NCBI RefSeq assembly: GCF_021513175.1
Contig: NZ_CP090953.1
Span: 987,001 to 1,051,000 of the forward strand
Source: Sphingomonas sp. S2-65
GTDB lineage: Bacteria > Pseudomonadota > Alphaproteobacteria > Sphingomonadales > Sphingomonadaceae
DNA: 64,000 nucleotides
Reading direction: 5' to 3'
Part shown: positions 35,985 through 44,755 of the stretch, piece after piece
How the letters are laid out: every line of letters starts with the position of its first letter
Numbering within the stretch: the stretch's first letter is position 1
Translations under genes and position numbers: made by a program
Notes under the pieces: generated by a model
The model's input: only the letters and a program-made list of their open reading frames with translations
What the model was told of the DNA's origin: nothing
Databases searched by the model: none

Positions 35985-38251
35985 CAGAATGCCTGCCCGA
36001 TCGAGATGTAGAGCGCCACCTTGGACTCGTTGGGCTTGCGGTTCATCGGCGTGGCGATGTCGATCCGCAGCGGTCCGAAATTGGTGTAATAGCGCGCGCC
36101 GACGCCCAGCCCTAGCCGGATGTCCTTCAGCGTCGGGGTGATGCCTTCATAGACCTGGCCCGCGTCGACGAACGGCACGATGCCGAAATTGCCGAAGCGG
36201 TAGCGCGCCTCGATCGCGAATTCGTTCAGCGAGCGCCCGCCCACCGGACGGTCGTCCGGCGAGCGCGGTCCCAGTTCCTGATAGCCGAAGCCGCGAACCG
36301 ATCCGCCGCCGCCCGCATAATAGCGCCGCGAAGGGGGCAGGTCGTCGCGCGCGATACCCGGGATCGACCCCACCCGCGCCCGGCCGGCCAGCACGACGCT
36401 GTTCGTCACCGGGAAATACCCGGTCGCCTCGGCCATCAGCCGGGCATAAGGACGTGCCGCGCCGCGGACCGAGGTCTCGGGGCTGACATTGCCCTTGATC
36501 CGGAAGCCGCGCGTCGGGTTGAGCAGATTGTCGGACGTGTCGTAGCCGAGATAGGTCGGCAGCGCCGCGATCAGCCAGGTGCCGCGATCCCGCTCGCCCA
36601 GGTTGAAGTTATACTGGTCTTCGTTCGACCCCACCAGCTCGGCGCCGTAGAAATAGGTCCAGCGCTTCTGCCAGATCGGCGTTGAATCGCGCGACCAGCG
36701 CACCGACAGCGTGCCGGTGTAGGATTCGAACGCGGCATAATCGGAATGATTGACCGCCGCCTGCGCCTGGAAGGTGCGGTCGCGCTGCCCGGCATTGGAG
36801 CGGCGGAAGGTGCCCGAGACACCCTGCTCCTGCGTGCCGAGCACGCCGCTGGCGATCAACGCGCCTTCATCGGGGAACAGGTTGCGATGCGTCCAGGTCG
36901 CTTCGGCGCGCAGGCCCTGCCCGGTGCTGTAGCCCACTTCGCCCGCCAGGGTCCGCGCGCGGCCGGCATTCTGGCGCACCAGCAGGTTGACGATCTCTGT
37001 GCCCTCGGGTCCTGGCTGGCCAGTGCGAACGGGCTCGACCGATACCGTGGAGAACAGGCTGGTCGCGATCAGCGCCTGGCGCAGGTCGTCCACCTTGCGC
37101 GTGTCGTAGATGTCGCCAGGCGTATAGCGGCGGAGCAGCTCGATATGGTCGACGCCGAACACCTGGCGTTGCCCCTCGGTTACGATCTCGCCGAAGCTCG
37201 CCCGCTGACCGACATCGACGGGCAGCGTGTAATCGCCGAAATGGGTTTCCTCGTCGAGCAGGATGTCGCGCTGCCCGACCTTGGCGAAGGGATAGCCCTG
37301 CTGCGGCAGGCGCAGGCTGACATTGGCCTCCGCTCCCTGGATCCGAACCGCGTCGATCGGATCGCCCGGGTTGAGGTTCAGCTCGCGATCGACCAGCCCG
37401 ACCGGCACCGTGGGGCCGGCCTCGATCTGAACGCTGCTCAGCCGGTACAGCTTGCCCGGCGTCGCGTTGATCGTGGCGCGCACCCGGCCCGAATTGCGCG
37501 GCGTCTGCTCGATCGTCGACACCGCGGTGCCGTCATAATAGCCAAGCGAATGCATCAGCCGGACGGCCAGCGCCTCGTCCTCGCGGGCACGCGCCGAGAT
37601 CATCGCGGCGTTCGACGCTTCGCCATCGCCTTGCTCGAGCGCGGAGAGCGAGCGGAACTGGCCGGTCAGGGCGACATCGTCGAGCCCCTGCACCACGGTG
37701 GTATAGCGGATCGTGCCCGCCTTCTCTTCCTCCAGCCCCTCGATCTTGACCGGTTCGACGCGGAACTCGGAGAGTGCAGGCAGCGGCTGGGCGAACTCCG
37801 GCGACTCGGCGACCGGCGCGGCGAAGCTTTCCTCGACATCGTTGGTTATCTGCGCGGGCGTCGCCGGCGCCGTGGCGGTCGATCCCGCCTTGAACCCTTC
37901 CAGCGACTCGAGCGGCGCGTTGATATCCCCGCTCAGCGAGGGAAGTGCGGCGTTGAACTCGGCGTCGGGAAGGATCTCCTCGTCGCTCGTGGAACCGGCC
38001 GTGGGCGCGGTCGTGCCGGACCGCGCATCCTGGCTGTCGGGCGAAGGCGATGGCGCAGGCGTAGCGGCAGGCGCAGGAGTCGGCGCGCCCTGCCCCGTGG
38101 CCGGCGTTCCGATCTGCGCGCACGCCACGCCCGGCAGGAATGCAGATCCTGCCAGCGCGGCAATCCAAACTGCCTTCACCCCTTTGACCACGCGCCTCCT
38201 CGAGCCGCGTAACCCCGGCCCTCCCGCATGCCGTAACAAGTAATTTTCCAT
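35984..38251 (-). CDS. tamA: Outer-membrane assembly protein TamA (BamA/TamA family)
   Basis: The product has 755 residues from ATG 38251, which has GGGAG 4 bases upstream. An N-terminal signal (near VKAVWIAALAGSAFLPGVA) is followed by a low-complexity Pro/Ala/Thr linker, then about 250 residues of POTRA-like domains, then a 16-strand barrel of the Omp85 family (RRYYAGGGGSVRGFGYQELG is the conserved loop with the RGFGY motif). It partners with TamB. The linker is longer than in E. coli TamA. Confidence 0.9.
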   Translation of the reverse strand: MENYLLRHAGGPGLRGSRRRVVKGVKAVWIAALAGSAFLPGVACAQIGTPATGQGAPTPAPAATPAPSPSPDSQDARSGTTAPTAGSTSDEEILPDAEFNAALPSLSGDINAPLESLEGFKAGSTATAPATPAQITNDVEESFAAPVAESPEFAQPLPALSEFRVEPVKIEGLEEEKAGTIRYTTVVQGLDDVALTGQFRSLSALEQGDGEASNAAMISARAREDEALAVRLMHSLGYYDGTAVSTIEQTPRNSGRVRATINATPGKLYRLSSVQIEAGPTVPVGLVDRELNLNPGDPIDAVRIQGAEANVSLRLPQQGYPFAKVGQRDILLDEETHFGDYTLPVDVGQRASFGEIVTEGQRQVFGVDHIELLRRYTPGDIYDTRKVDDLRQALIATSLFSTVSVEPVRTGQPGPEGTEIVNLLVRQNAGRARTLAGEVGYSTGQGLRAEATWTHRNLFPDEGALIASGVLGTQEQGVSGTFRRSNAGQRDRTFQAQAAVNHSDYAAFESYTGTLSVRWSRDSTPIWQKRWTYFYGAELVGSNEDQYNFNLGERDRGTWLIAALPTYLGYDTSDNLLNPTRGFRIKGNVSPETSVRGAARPYARLMAEATGYFPVTNSVVLAGRARVGSIPGIARDDLPPSRRYYAGGGGSVRGFGYQELGPRSPDDRPVGGRSLNEFAIEARYRFGNFGIVPFVDAGQVYEGITPTLKDIRLGLGVGARYYTNFGPLRIDIATPMNRKPNESKVALYISIGQAF

Positions 38252-38307
38252 TTGGCTCCCGCTACCTGCACAAAAAGAGCAAGCGTGCCAAAACGCGGCG
38301 GGCAAGC

Positions 38308-38757
38308 TCAGCTTCCCGCGTCGACCGATCCCGCCACCGTCTCGACGCGCTTCAGCATGGCCAGCAGCTGCTCGCGCTCGGCCTGGGTGAAACCGTCGAA
38401 CATCCGCCGCTCGAGTTCCAGCGCCTTGGGCGCCACCTGCTCGTACAGCGCTGCGCCCTCCTTGCTCAACGTCAGCAGGTGCGACCGCTGGTCGTCCGGG
38501 TTCGCGGCGCGCGCGATCAGCCCCCGGTCCGCCAGCGCGATCGCCGCGCGGCTCACCGTCACCTTGTCCATCCGGGTACGGCCGCACAGCGCCTGCTGGC
38601 TCATCGCCCCGCCCTCGGCCAGCACCGTGACCAGCCGCCACTCGGGGATGCGCAGCCCGAACAATGTCCGATATGCCGTCGCGACCGCGTCCGACACGGC
38701 GTTGGATGCGATCGACAGCCGATAAGGCAGAAAGTCATCGAGTTTCAGCGTGGACAT
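38308..38757 (-). CDS. MarR family transcriptional regulator
   Basis: The product has 149 residues. The winged-helix region is recognisable: PEWRLVTVLAEGGAMSQQAL, then RMDKVTVSRAAIALADRGLI and RAANPDDQRSHLLTLSKEGA, the DxR wing. I chose ATG 38757. Such proteins repress operons near them and respond to small phenolics. Its likely operator is the TTGCA-N5-TGCAA palindrome at 38810-38824 upstream. It is encoded next to tamA but probably is not part of that transcript. Confidence 0.88.
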   Translation of the reverse strand: MSTLKLDDFLPYRLSIASNAVSDAVATAYRTLFGLRIPEWRLVTVLAEGGAMSQQALCGRTRMDKVTVSRAAIALADRGLIARAANPDDQRSHLLTLSKEGAALYEQVAPKALELERRMFDGFTQAEREQLLAMLKRVETVAGSVDAGS

Positions 38758-38809
38758 TGCTGCTTCTTTGCCGGGCATTCCGTTATACGCAACTGACAAC
38801 GCTGGCAGG

Positions 38810-38824
38810 TTGCAGTTTTTGCAA
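38810..38824. promoter_or_regulatory. TTGCA-N5-TGCAA palindrome in the MarR / small-RNA promoter region
   Basis: The symmetric site lies about 55 bases upstream of the MarR start and overlaps the putative -35 (TTGCAG, 38810-38815) of the candidate small RNA. This would let the MarR protein control both itself and the RNA. The half-sites GCAAC and GTTGC also flank the next upstream patch (38790-38812). Confidence 0.4.
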
Positions 38825-38845
38825 TGGGACCGGTAACATTTCGCA

Positions 38846-38940
38846 CTTGCAACACGTCGCGCCGCGACGCAAAAAGGACGGGCCTTTCAGGCATCCTCTC
38901 CTAAGACTTTCCAGGCCGTCCCTCGGGGCGGCCTTTTTTT
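38846..38940 (+). ncRNA. Candidate small RNA with Rho-independent terminator
   Basis: A transcript of about 95 bases is suggested. Its promoter would be -35 TTGCAG (38810-38815) and -10 TAACAT (38834-38839), 18 bases apart. Hairpin 1 is at 38855-38869 (CGTCGC/GCGACG). A second stem pairs 38876-38885 (GGACGGGCCT) with 38913-38921, and its large loop exposes CCTCTCCT (38895-38902), complementary to AGGAGAGG, a Shine-Dalgarno-like target. The last stem (38913-38934) ends in seven Ts. No coding frame follows on this strand for 1 kb, so this is not a leader. Similar anti-Shine-Dalgarno RNAs are known in other alphaproteobacteria. Start position is uncertain. Confidence 0.55.
38913..38940 (+). terminator. 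Rho-independent terminator of the candidate small RNA
   Basis: AGGCCGTCC and GGGCGGCCT form a 9-base stem (one T-G wobble) with a CTCG loop, followed by seven Ts. On the minus strand there is no T-run, so it terminates plus-strand transcription. There is no plus-strand gene upstream, which is why a small RNA is proposed. Confidence 0.75.
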
Positions 38941-38960
38941 CGTCCGCCAACGCTGCCGGT

Positions 38961-39716
38961 TCAGACTATCAACGACCCGAGCAACCAGGCCGGGAACGCC
39001 GCCGCGGCAAGCAGCACACCGAGCGGCAGCGCGGCGCCCGCGCCCAGCGCCCGCCCCCGCAGCCTCAGGATCAGCACCGCGGCCAGCCCGATCAGGCACG
39101 CCGCGAACAGCACGCCGGGTAGTGCCCGCCAGCCAAGCCATAGCCCGATCCCGCCGAACAGCTTGGGATCTCCGCCGCCCAGGCCCACGCGCCCCCGTGC
39201 CCGCCGATATCCCTCGGCTACCAGCCACAGCATGCCGAAGCCCGCCGCACCGCCGATCAGCCGGTCGGAAAGCGAAGGCTCCAACCCCGCCCCCGCCGCG
39301 ATCAGGCCGGTCACCGCCAGGGCGCCGGTAAGCAGGTTGGGCAGCCAGAACGCGGCCAGGTCGAGCGCCGCCAGCGTCAGCAGGATCCAGCCGAACACCG
39401 CGCCGCCCACGCCCGCGGCGCCGGGCGCGGCCCACCCCGCCGCCGCCCCGACGCACAGCCCCAGCAGCTCGACCGCCAAATGGCTCGGCGCGATGCGTGC
39501 GCCGCAGCCCCGGCATTGGCCGCGCTGCAGCAGGTAGCTCAGCACCGGCACCAGTTCGTGCGGGCGCAGCACCACGCCGCACCCGCCGCATTCGGAGCGC
39601 CCGCGCGCGATCGTCCGCCCCTGCGGCCAGCGGATCGCCAGCGTCGCGATGAAGCTGCCGAAGATCAGCCCCAGCAGCCCCAGTCCGGCCGGCCAGAGCC
39701 AGGGCTCAACCGCCAT
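38961..39716 (-). CDS. Prepilin peptidase (A24 family)
   Basis: The product has 251 residues with about seven membrane segments. It cleaves and methylates type IV or type II pilin-like leaders. The zinc-binding-type Cys pairs ECGGCGVVL and CRGCGARI lie in the cytoplasmic loop, and the second catalytic Asp in GLGGGDPKLFGG is a variant of GxGD with Gly before the Asp. The first Asp is in ALDLAAFWLPN. No pilin genes are in view, so it may serve a system elsewhere on the chromosome. Overlaps the small membrane gene by 11 bases. Confidence 0.85.
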   Translation of the reverse strand: MAVEPWLWPAGLGLLGLIFGSFIATLAIRWPQGRTIARGRSECGGCGVVLRPHELVPVLSYLLQRGQCRGCGARIAPSHLAVELLGLCVGAAAGWAAPGAAGVGGAVFGWILLTLAALDLAAFWLPNLLTGALAVTGLIAAGAGLEPSLSDRLIGGAAGFGMLWLVAEGYRRARGRVGLGGGDPKLFGGIGLWLGWRALPGVLFAACLIGLAAVLILRLRGRALGAGAALPLGVLLAAAAFPAWLLGSLIV

Positions 39717-39966
39717 GCTGCGGCGCGCGCTTGCGGATCAGGTAGCGGAACACGCCGAAGCAGTTGATGCAGATCAGGACCAGGTTCTGCGTCAGCAGCG
39801 GCTCGTCGTCGGACAGGAAGGCGCCGGTGATCCACGCGATGCTCGACGAGACGAACAGCACGAACCCCCAGCCGGTTATCCGCCGCCCCAGATCGAGCGA
39901 GACCATGAAGCACGCAATGATCCCGCTGATCGAGGCATACCATTTGCAAACGTCGATAAGGTTCAT
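39706..39966 (-). CDS. Small three-span membrane protein
   Basis: The product has 86 residues with three predicted membrane segments, about residues 9-23, 32-49 and 57-75 (for example WGFVLFVSSSIAWITGAFLS). The C-terminus is basic and cytoplasmic (RYLIRKRAPQHGG). I do not recognise the family. Its 3' end overlaps the prepilin peptidase by 11 bases, so the two are cotranscribed. A role in the same secretion system is possible but unproven. Confidence 0.65.
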   Translation of the reverse strand: MNLIDVCKWYASISGIIACFMVSLDLGRRITGWGFVLFVSSSIAWITGAFLSDDEPLLTQNLVLICINCFGVFRYLIRKRAPQHGG

Positions 39967-40053
39967 GCGAAGCCTTCCTTGGCGGGGCAGGACCGGTTTT
40001 GCAAACCGCCCGCCGGGTCACTAGATCGGCGCAAACACATGAGAGGATCCAAT

Positions 40054-41241
40054 ATGTCCGCCGACGATGTCGTCATCGCTTCCTATGCCCGCACGCCGAT
40101 GGGCAGCTTCCAGGGCTGCCTGACCGGTGCCAGCGCGACCGACCTCGGCGCGGCCGCAGTGGGCGCGGCGGTCGAGCGTGCCGGGCTGAAGGGCAACGCG
40201 GTCGAGCGCATCTATATGGGCTGTGTGCTTCCCGCCGGCCTCGGCCAGGCCCCCGCCCGCCAGGCCGCGCTCAATGCCGGCCTGCCCGATCATATCGAAG
40301 CGACGACGATCAACAAGATGTGCGGATCGGGCATGCAGGCGGCGATCATGGCCGCTGACGCGCTCGCCGCCGGCTCGGTCGACCTGCTGGTCGCGGGGGG
40401 CATGGAGAGCATGACCAACGCCCCCTATCTTTCGCTGCGCCACCGCAGCGGCGCGCGTATCGGCCATGATGTTATGAAGGACCATATGTATCTCGACGGG
40501 CTCGAGGATGCGTATGAGCCCGGCAAGCTGATGGGCAATTTCGCCGAGGAAGTGGCGCAGGAATATCAGTTCACGCGAGAGGCGCAGGACGCCTTCGCCA
40601 TCCGATCGCTCGAGCGCGCGCAAAAGGCGCAGCGCTCCGGCGCGTTCGACCGCGAAATCGTCCCGGTCGAGGTGAAAGGCCGCAAGGGCGTGACCACCGT
40701 TACCCTGGACGAGCAGCCATCCAGGGGCGACGTCGCCAAGATCCCGACGCTAAAGCCCGCTTTCTCCAAGGAAGGGACGATCACCGCCGCCAACGCCTCA
40801 TCGATCTCCGACGGCGCCGCTGCTCTGGTGATGACGCGCCGCAGCGTCGCCGACCGCCTCGGCCTGACTCCGATCGCGCGGGTCGTGTCCCATGCCGCAC
40901 ACGCCCACGCGCCGTCGCGTTTCACCACGGCACCGGTGTTCGCGATGCAGAAGGCACTGGACAAGGCCGGGTGGAAGGTCGGCGACGTCGACCTGTTCGA
41001 AGTCAACGAAGCCTTTGCCTGCGTGGCGATGATCGCGGTCAAGGAACTGGGGCTTTCGGAGGAAGTACTCAACATCCACGGCGGCGCCTGCGCGCTCGGC
41101 CACCCGATCGGCGCCAGCGGCGCGCGCGTGCTCGCCACGCTACTCTCTGCCTTGGAAACCACCGGCCAGAAGCGCGGCCTCGCCTCGCTCTGCATCGGCG
41201 GCGGCGAAGCCACCGCGATGGCCGTGGAACTGCTGGTCTAG
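40054..41241 (+). CDS. Acetyl-CoA C-acyltransferase (thiolase)
   Basis: The product has 395 residues. The acylated Cys lies in INKMCGSGMQAAIMAADALA. The second catalytic His is in GGACALGHPIGASGARVLAT, and the third (Cys) in LASLCIGGGEATAMAVE. ATG 40054 is preceded by GAGAGGA. It is either biosynthetic (acetoacetyl-CoA) or degradative; the sequence alone cannot decide. It could supply the last step of leucine-derived acetoacetyl-CoA, but no leucine gene is adjacent. Confidence 0.9.
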   Translation: MSADDVVIASYARTPMGSFQGCLTGASATDLGAAAVGAAVERAGLKGNAVERIYMGCVLPAGLGQAPARQAALNAGLPDHIEATTINKMCGSGMQAAIMAADALAAGSVDLLVAGGMESMTNAPYLSLRHRSGARIGHDVMKDHMYLDGLEDAYEPGKLMGNFAEEVAQEYQFTREAQDAFAIRSLERAQKAQRSGAFDREIVPVEVKGRKGVTTVTLDEQPSRGDVAKIPTLKPAFSKEGTITAANASSISDGAAALVMTRRSVADRLGLTPIARVVSHAAHAHAPSRFTTAPVFAMQKALDKAGWKVGDVDLFEVNEAFACVAMIAVKELGLSEEVLNIHGGACALGHPIGASGARVLATLLSALETTGQKRGLASLCIGGGEATAMAVELLV

Positions 41242-41250
41242 TTCGGCCCT

Positions 41251-41390
41251 AAACTCCTCCCCGGCACGGGGAGGGGGACCGCGACGCGAAGCGGCGTGGT
41301 GGAGGGGCGCGGCGGTTCACCGCCGCGTTCCGCGGCCGCCCCTCCACCATCACTGCGCGATCCGCCCCCTCCCCGTGCCGGGGAGGAATT
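41251..41390. repeat. GC-rich dispersed inverted repeat (family A), after thiolase
   Basis: It has the same modules as the element at 17596: CTCCTCCCCGGCACGGGGAG then GGGGACCGC, GTGGTGGAGGGG, and mirrored CCCCTCCACCA and CCCCCTCCCCGTGCCGGGGA. No gene lies inside. It sits between a plus-strand and a minus-strand gene, where it may also terminate both. A separate short hairpin of the outer-arm type follows at 41408-41431. Confidence 0.85.
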
Positions 41391-41435
41391 GAGACAGGCG
41401 ACCAATCATCCTCCCCCTGACGGGGGAGGATCGGC

Positions 41436-41930
41436 TCAATCCACTGCTTCACCGGGATCGACGCCCCAGACGCGCGACTGCTCGACATAGCCGCCGCCGC
41501 GTCCCTCGACCTCGAACCAGCACCAGCCGCTCGAACATTTGCTGATCCGCCCGACAACGCCGGGCGCCGCCCGCCAGTTCACATGCCCGTCCGGGCTGGG
41601 GGTCGACCGCATTTCGATGATCGTGCCGCGCACCATCGCGGTCCGCGCCTCGTCGAGCAACACGCGCAGCATCCACCCCTGGGTACCGTCGGGATCCTCG
41701 ATCTTGCGCCACTCGCCATAGACGTCGACGACTTTCACCGGCAGCGCCCGGCGCTGGTACAGCCAGCTTCCGGGATAATTGCGCCCCGGCCCGGTGCGCA
41801 GCAGCGCCTTGGAAGCCTTGATCGACACGTAATAAGGCGGCTTGCGCTGCGCCCAGGCCGGCAGCGCCAGCCCGACCGCCAGCGCGATCATCGCCATCCA
41901 AGTTCCGAACCGCACGCGCTTCCTGTCCAT
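41436..41930 (-). CDS. Secreted SH3-like domain protein
   Basis: The product has 164 residues. A Sec signal (MDRKRVRFGTWMAMIALAVG, cleavage near AWAQR) is followed by two SH3b-like units: KALLRTGPGRNYPGSWLYQR and SPDGHVNWRAAPGVVGRISK, the second ending CSSGWCWFEVEGRGGGYVEQ. Such proteins bind the cell wall or metal in the periplasm. The two Cys in CSSGWC could form a disulfide. I chose ATG 41930 because the signal peptide begins there. Confidence 0.82.
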   Translation of the reverse strand: MDRKRVRFGTWMAMIALAVGLALPAWAQRKPPYYVSIKASKALLRTGPGRNYPGSWLYQRRALPVKVVDVYGEWRKIEDPDGTQGWMLRVLLDEARTAMVRGTIIEMRSTPSPDGHVNWRAAPGVVGRISKCSSGWCWFEVEGRGGGYVEQSRVWGVDPGEAVD

Positions 41931-41971
41931 GCCGATCCCTAACGCGGGCACGCCCCAGGCTTCAACCAAAC

Positions 41972-42100
41972 AAATCCTCCCCCGGAGGGGAAGGGGGACC
42001 ATGCGAAGCATGGTGGAGGGGTATTCCCCCCAAGCGAAGAAGCCTGTGGAAACTACTGCACCACCAGCTGCGGCTAGTTCCCTCCCCTTCGAGGACGGAG
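41972..42100. repeat. Degenerate family A repeat between SH3 and nitronate monooxygenase genes
   Basis: The left arm (AAATCCTCCCCCGGAGGGGA, then AGGGGGACC and GGTGGAGGGG) is intact. The right half is decayed, keeping only CCACCAGCTGCGG and CCCTCCCCTTCGAGGACGG. This may be an older copy. Confidence 0.7.
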
Positions 42101-42109
42101 CTACAAGCA

Positions 42110-43513
42110 TCAATCCCCGGTCAGGATGCGGTCGACCAGCTGCTTCACGCTCGGCACGAACCCGTTCGAATAAAACGGATCGCGCTTGAAGTTGTACGCG
42201 GCGTGCCCGGCAAACATCAAATTCTGGTCGGTCGGCCCGCCATGCGCGATGTCCTGGAGCGTCTTCTGGATGCAGAAGCTGCGCGGGTCGGCCAGCCGCC
42301 CGGTCGAGTTGGTCTCGGTATCCGCCCAGCTCGAGAAAGCGCACTGGCTCAGGCACCCCATGCAGTCGGCCTGGTCCTTGCGGATGATCTGCTGTTCCTC
42401 GGGCGTGACGAACACCAGCGTGTTGTCCGGCGTCTTGAGCGCCGAGGTATAGCCAAGGCCGAACCACTCGCGCGCGCGCAGCAGGTCGCCCCGCGTCACC
42501 CAGAAGTTCTTGCCCTTCACGCCCACGTCCAGCTGGAAGCTGTGATCGCCCGCATTCTCGGTGGAATAGGGGATCTGGCGCTCGGACCGCGCCTCCAGGC
42601 TGCGCAGGAAGGGGTTGCGCACCGCGCTGGAATAGAAGCCGGTCGGCGAGAAGCGGTGCAGCAGCACTTCGCCTTCCTCGATCTCCATCAGCTTCTGCTT
42701 CCATTCCTGGGGAATGGGGCTTTCCTGGGTCAGCAGCGGCCGCGTGCCGAACTGAAAGGCGATCTTGCCGAGCTCGGGATTGTCGATCCAGTCGTTCCAG
42801 TCGCGCAGATACCAGACGCCGCCGGCCATCACGATCGGCACGTCGTCGGGAATGCCGCCTTCGCGCATCGTGTCGCGCAGTGCCTTCACGCGCGGATAAG
42901 GATCCTGCGGCGCCAGCGGATCCTCGGCGTTGGACAGCCCGTTATGCCCGCCGGCGAGCCAGGGATCCTCATAGACCACCGCCGCCAGCCATTCCTGCGC
43001 CTTGGAATAAGCCCGCTTCCACAGCGCGCGGAAGGCGCGGCCGGAGCTCACGATCGGCAGGTAGGAAACGTTGTACGACGCGGCGATCTCGCTCAGCTTG
43101 TACGGCATGCCCGCTCCGCAGGTAACGCCCGCCACCATGCCGCGGGTACGCTCCAGCACGCCGTGCAGCACCCGCTGCGCGCCGCCCATCTCCCACAGCA
43201 CGTTGATGTTCACCGCGCCCTTGCCGTTCGAGATCTCGAACGCGCGCTTGACCTGCTCCACCGCGCCTTCGATCGCGTACTGGACCAGCTCCTCGTGGCG
43301 TTCGCGCCGCGTCAGCGCGCGATAGATTTGGGGGATGATCTTGCCCTCGGCGTCATAGCTGTCGGCATTCACCGCGCTTACCGTGCCGATGCCGCCCGCC
43401 GCCGCCCATGCGCCCGCGCTCGCGTGGTTGGTTGCCGCCACGCCCTTGCCGCCCTCGACCAGCGGCCACACTTCGCGACCGTTATAGTTGATGGGCGTCA
43501 GACCCTTGAACAA
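42110..43513 (-). CDS. Nitronate monooxygenase-like flavoenzyme
   Basis: The product has 467 residues. It starts at TTG 43513; a strong GGAGG 5 bases upstream supports this. It has a TIM-barrel FMN-binding fold; VAGVTCGAGMPYKLSEIAAS and IPIVMAGGVWYLRDW-type segments belong to the 2-nitropropane dioxygenase/nitronate monooxygenase family. The C-terminal addition has an unusual Cys pattern (ADCMGCLSQCAFSSWAD, later SFCIQKTLQ) that may bind an iron-sulfur cluster. That extension makes it longer than the usual 330-350 residues. It is probably a two-domain oxidoreductase. Confidence 0.82.
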   Translation of the reverse strand: MFKGLTPINYNGREVWPLVEGGKGVAATNHASAGAWAAAGGIGTVSAVNADSYDAEGKIIPQIYRALTRRERHEELVQYAIEGAVEQVKRAFEISNGKGAVNINVLWEMGGAQRVLHGVLERTRGMVAGVTCGAGMPYKLSEIAASYNVSYLPIVSSGRAFRALWKRAYSKAQEWLAAVVYEDPWLAGGHNGLSNAEDPLAPQDPYPRVKALRDTMREGGIPDDVPIVMAGGVWYLRDWNDWIDNPELGKIAFQFGTRPLLTQESPIPQEWKQKLMEIEEGEVLLHRFSPTGFYSSAVRNPFLRSLEARSERQIPYSTENAGDHSFQLDVGVKGKNFWVTRGDLLRAREWFGLGYTSALKTPDNTLVFVTPEEQQIIRKDQADCMGCLSQCAFSSWADTETNSTGRLADPRSFCIQKTLQDIAHGGPTDQNLMFAGHAAYNFKRDPFYSNGFVPSVKQLVDRILTGD

Positions 43514-43579
43514 TTCTGCCTCCAGCTAAATTTCAACGCTCGCCTAATCCGGTTTGCCGCAACAAGCGAGGTAGATTCG

Positions 43580-44710
43580 TTACTGCAGTACGCCGGGCCG
43601 CCCCATCGCCTCGCCATAAAGCCGCGCATAGGACGCGATCATCGCGGCTTCATCGAACAACGCACGGGCGCGCTCGCGGTTCGCCGCGCCGATACGTTTC
43701 GCTTCGTCGGGATGCTTCGCCAGCGTCTCGATGCGGTCGCGGATCGAAACCTCGGTACGTTCGGACAGGAATTGCGCGTTCGGCTCGGCGACCATCTTCG
43801 GGATGTCGCCCACCTGTGGCGCCACCACCGGCAGCCCCGCCGCCATCGCTTCCAGCACCGAGATCGGCGCCTGCTCGCTCTTGGAAGACATCGCGAAGAT
43901 GTCGAACAAGCCCATATAGCGGTGCGCCTCGGGCAGGAATCCCGGCAGGATAACTTGGTCCTCGATCGCCATCGCCTCGGCCGCGTCGAGGATGTTCTGC
44001 CGCTCGGGCCCCTCGCCCAGGATCACCAGCTTGAAGCGCGTGTTGAGCCCGCCGCACGCGCGCACCAGCATCGGCAGGTCCTTGACCGGCCGCAGCCCGG
44101 CAACGCAGCCGATAAAGACCTCGCCCTCGCGCCGCTTCTGCAGCTGCGGGATCAGCTTGGCGTCGGATTTCCCCGCAAACAGCGCGGTCGGCACGCCATT
44201 GGCGATGCGGTGGACCCGATCGGCCGGCTGGCGCCAATGCTTGAGCGCCACCCGCTCGAGCACATGGCTCGGCACCACCAGCGCGTTGGCGGCGGGCAGC
44301 GCGAAGCGGCGATACATGTTGCGCACCGGGTTCAGCCGCTCGGCCTCGTCGGCGTTGAACCCGTCCTCATGGTGCACGATCGGCGGCAGTCCCTTGCCGA
44401 ACACCCGCGCCGCCATCACTCCGTCGATCGCGCCCCAATTATAGGTCAGCACCAGGTCGAAGCGCCGCATGAACTTGGCGATCGCCTCATAGCGCCCGAC
44501 CGAGGGCCTCCCCGAGAGCGGCGGCGGGTTCTGTGCGATCTCATATTGCACGGTCTTGGCGACATAGGCCCGCGCCTCCAGCTGGTCGGGCATCGCCGAG
44601 ACGATCGTGTGCCGGGCGCGGTCGCCGAACGCGTTCATCAGCCGGATGGCGCGCGCTTCCTTGCCGCCATAGTTGAAGGTCGAATGCAGGTGCAGGATGT
44701 GGATCGACAT
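43580..44710 (-). CDS. Glycosyltransferase family 4
   Basis: The product has 376 residues with two Rossmann-like domains. Marks are a His-rich N-terminus (IHILHLHSTFNYGGKEARAI), the central VVPSHVLERVALKH, and the C-terminal donor site SKSEQAPISVLEAMAAGLPV followed by APQVGDIPKMV, an E-x7-E-like motif of GT-B enzymes. It probably transfers a sugar in exopolysaccharide or cell-surface synthesis. It stands alone, with no polymerase or flippase gene adjacent. Confidence 0.88.
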   Translation of the reverse strand: MSIHILHLHSTFNYGGKEARAIRLMNAFGDRARHTIVSAMPDQLEARAYVAKTVQYEIAQNPPPLSGRPSVGRYEAIAKFMRRFDLVLTYNWGAIDGVMAARVFGKGLPPIVHHEDGFNADEAERLNPVRNMYRRFALPAANALVVPSHVLERVALKHWRQPADRVHRIANGVPTALFAGKSDAKLIPQLQKRREGEVFIGCVAGLRPVKDLPMLVRACGGLNTRFKLVILGEGPERQNILDAAEAMAIEDQVILPGFLPEAHRYMGLFDIFAMSSKSEQAPISVLEAMAAGLPVVAPQVGDIPKMVAEPNAQFLSERTEVSIRDRIETLAKHPDEAKRIGAANRERARALFDEAAMIASYARLYGEAMGRPGVLQ

Positions 44711-44755
44711 GGCCCAGCGCCTTAGCAGATCGCGCGCCCGAGTCTCCCCTCCGGA

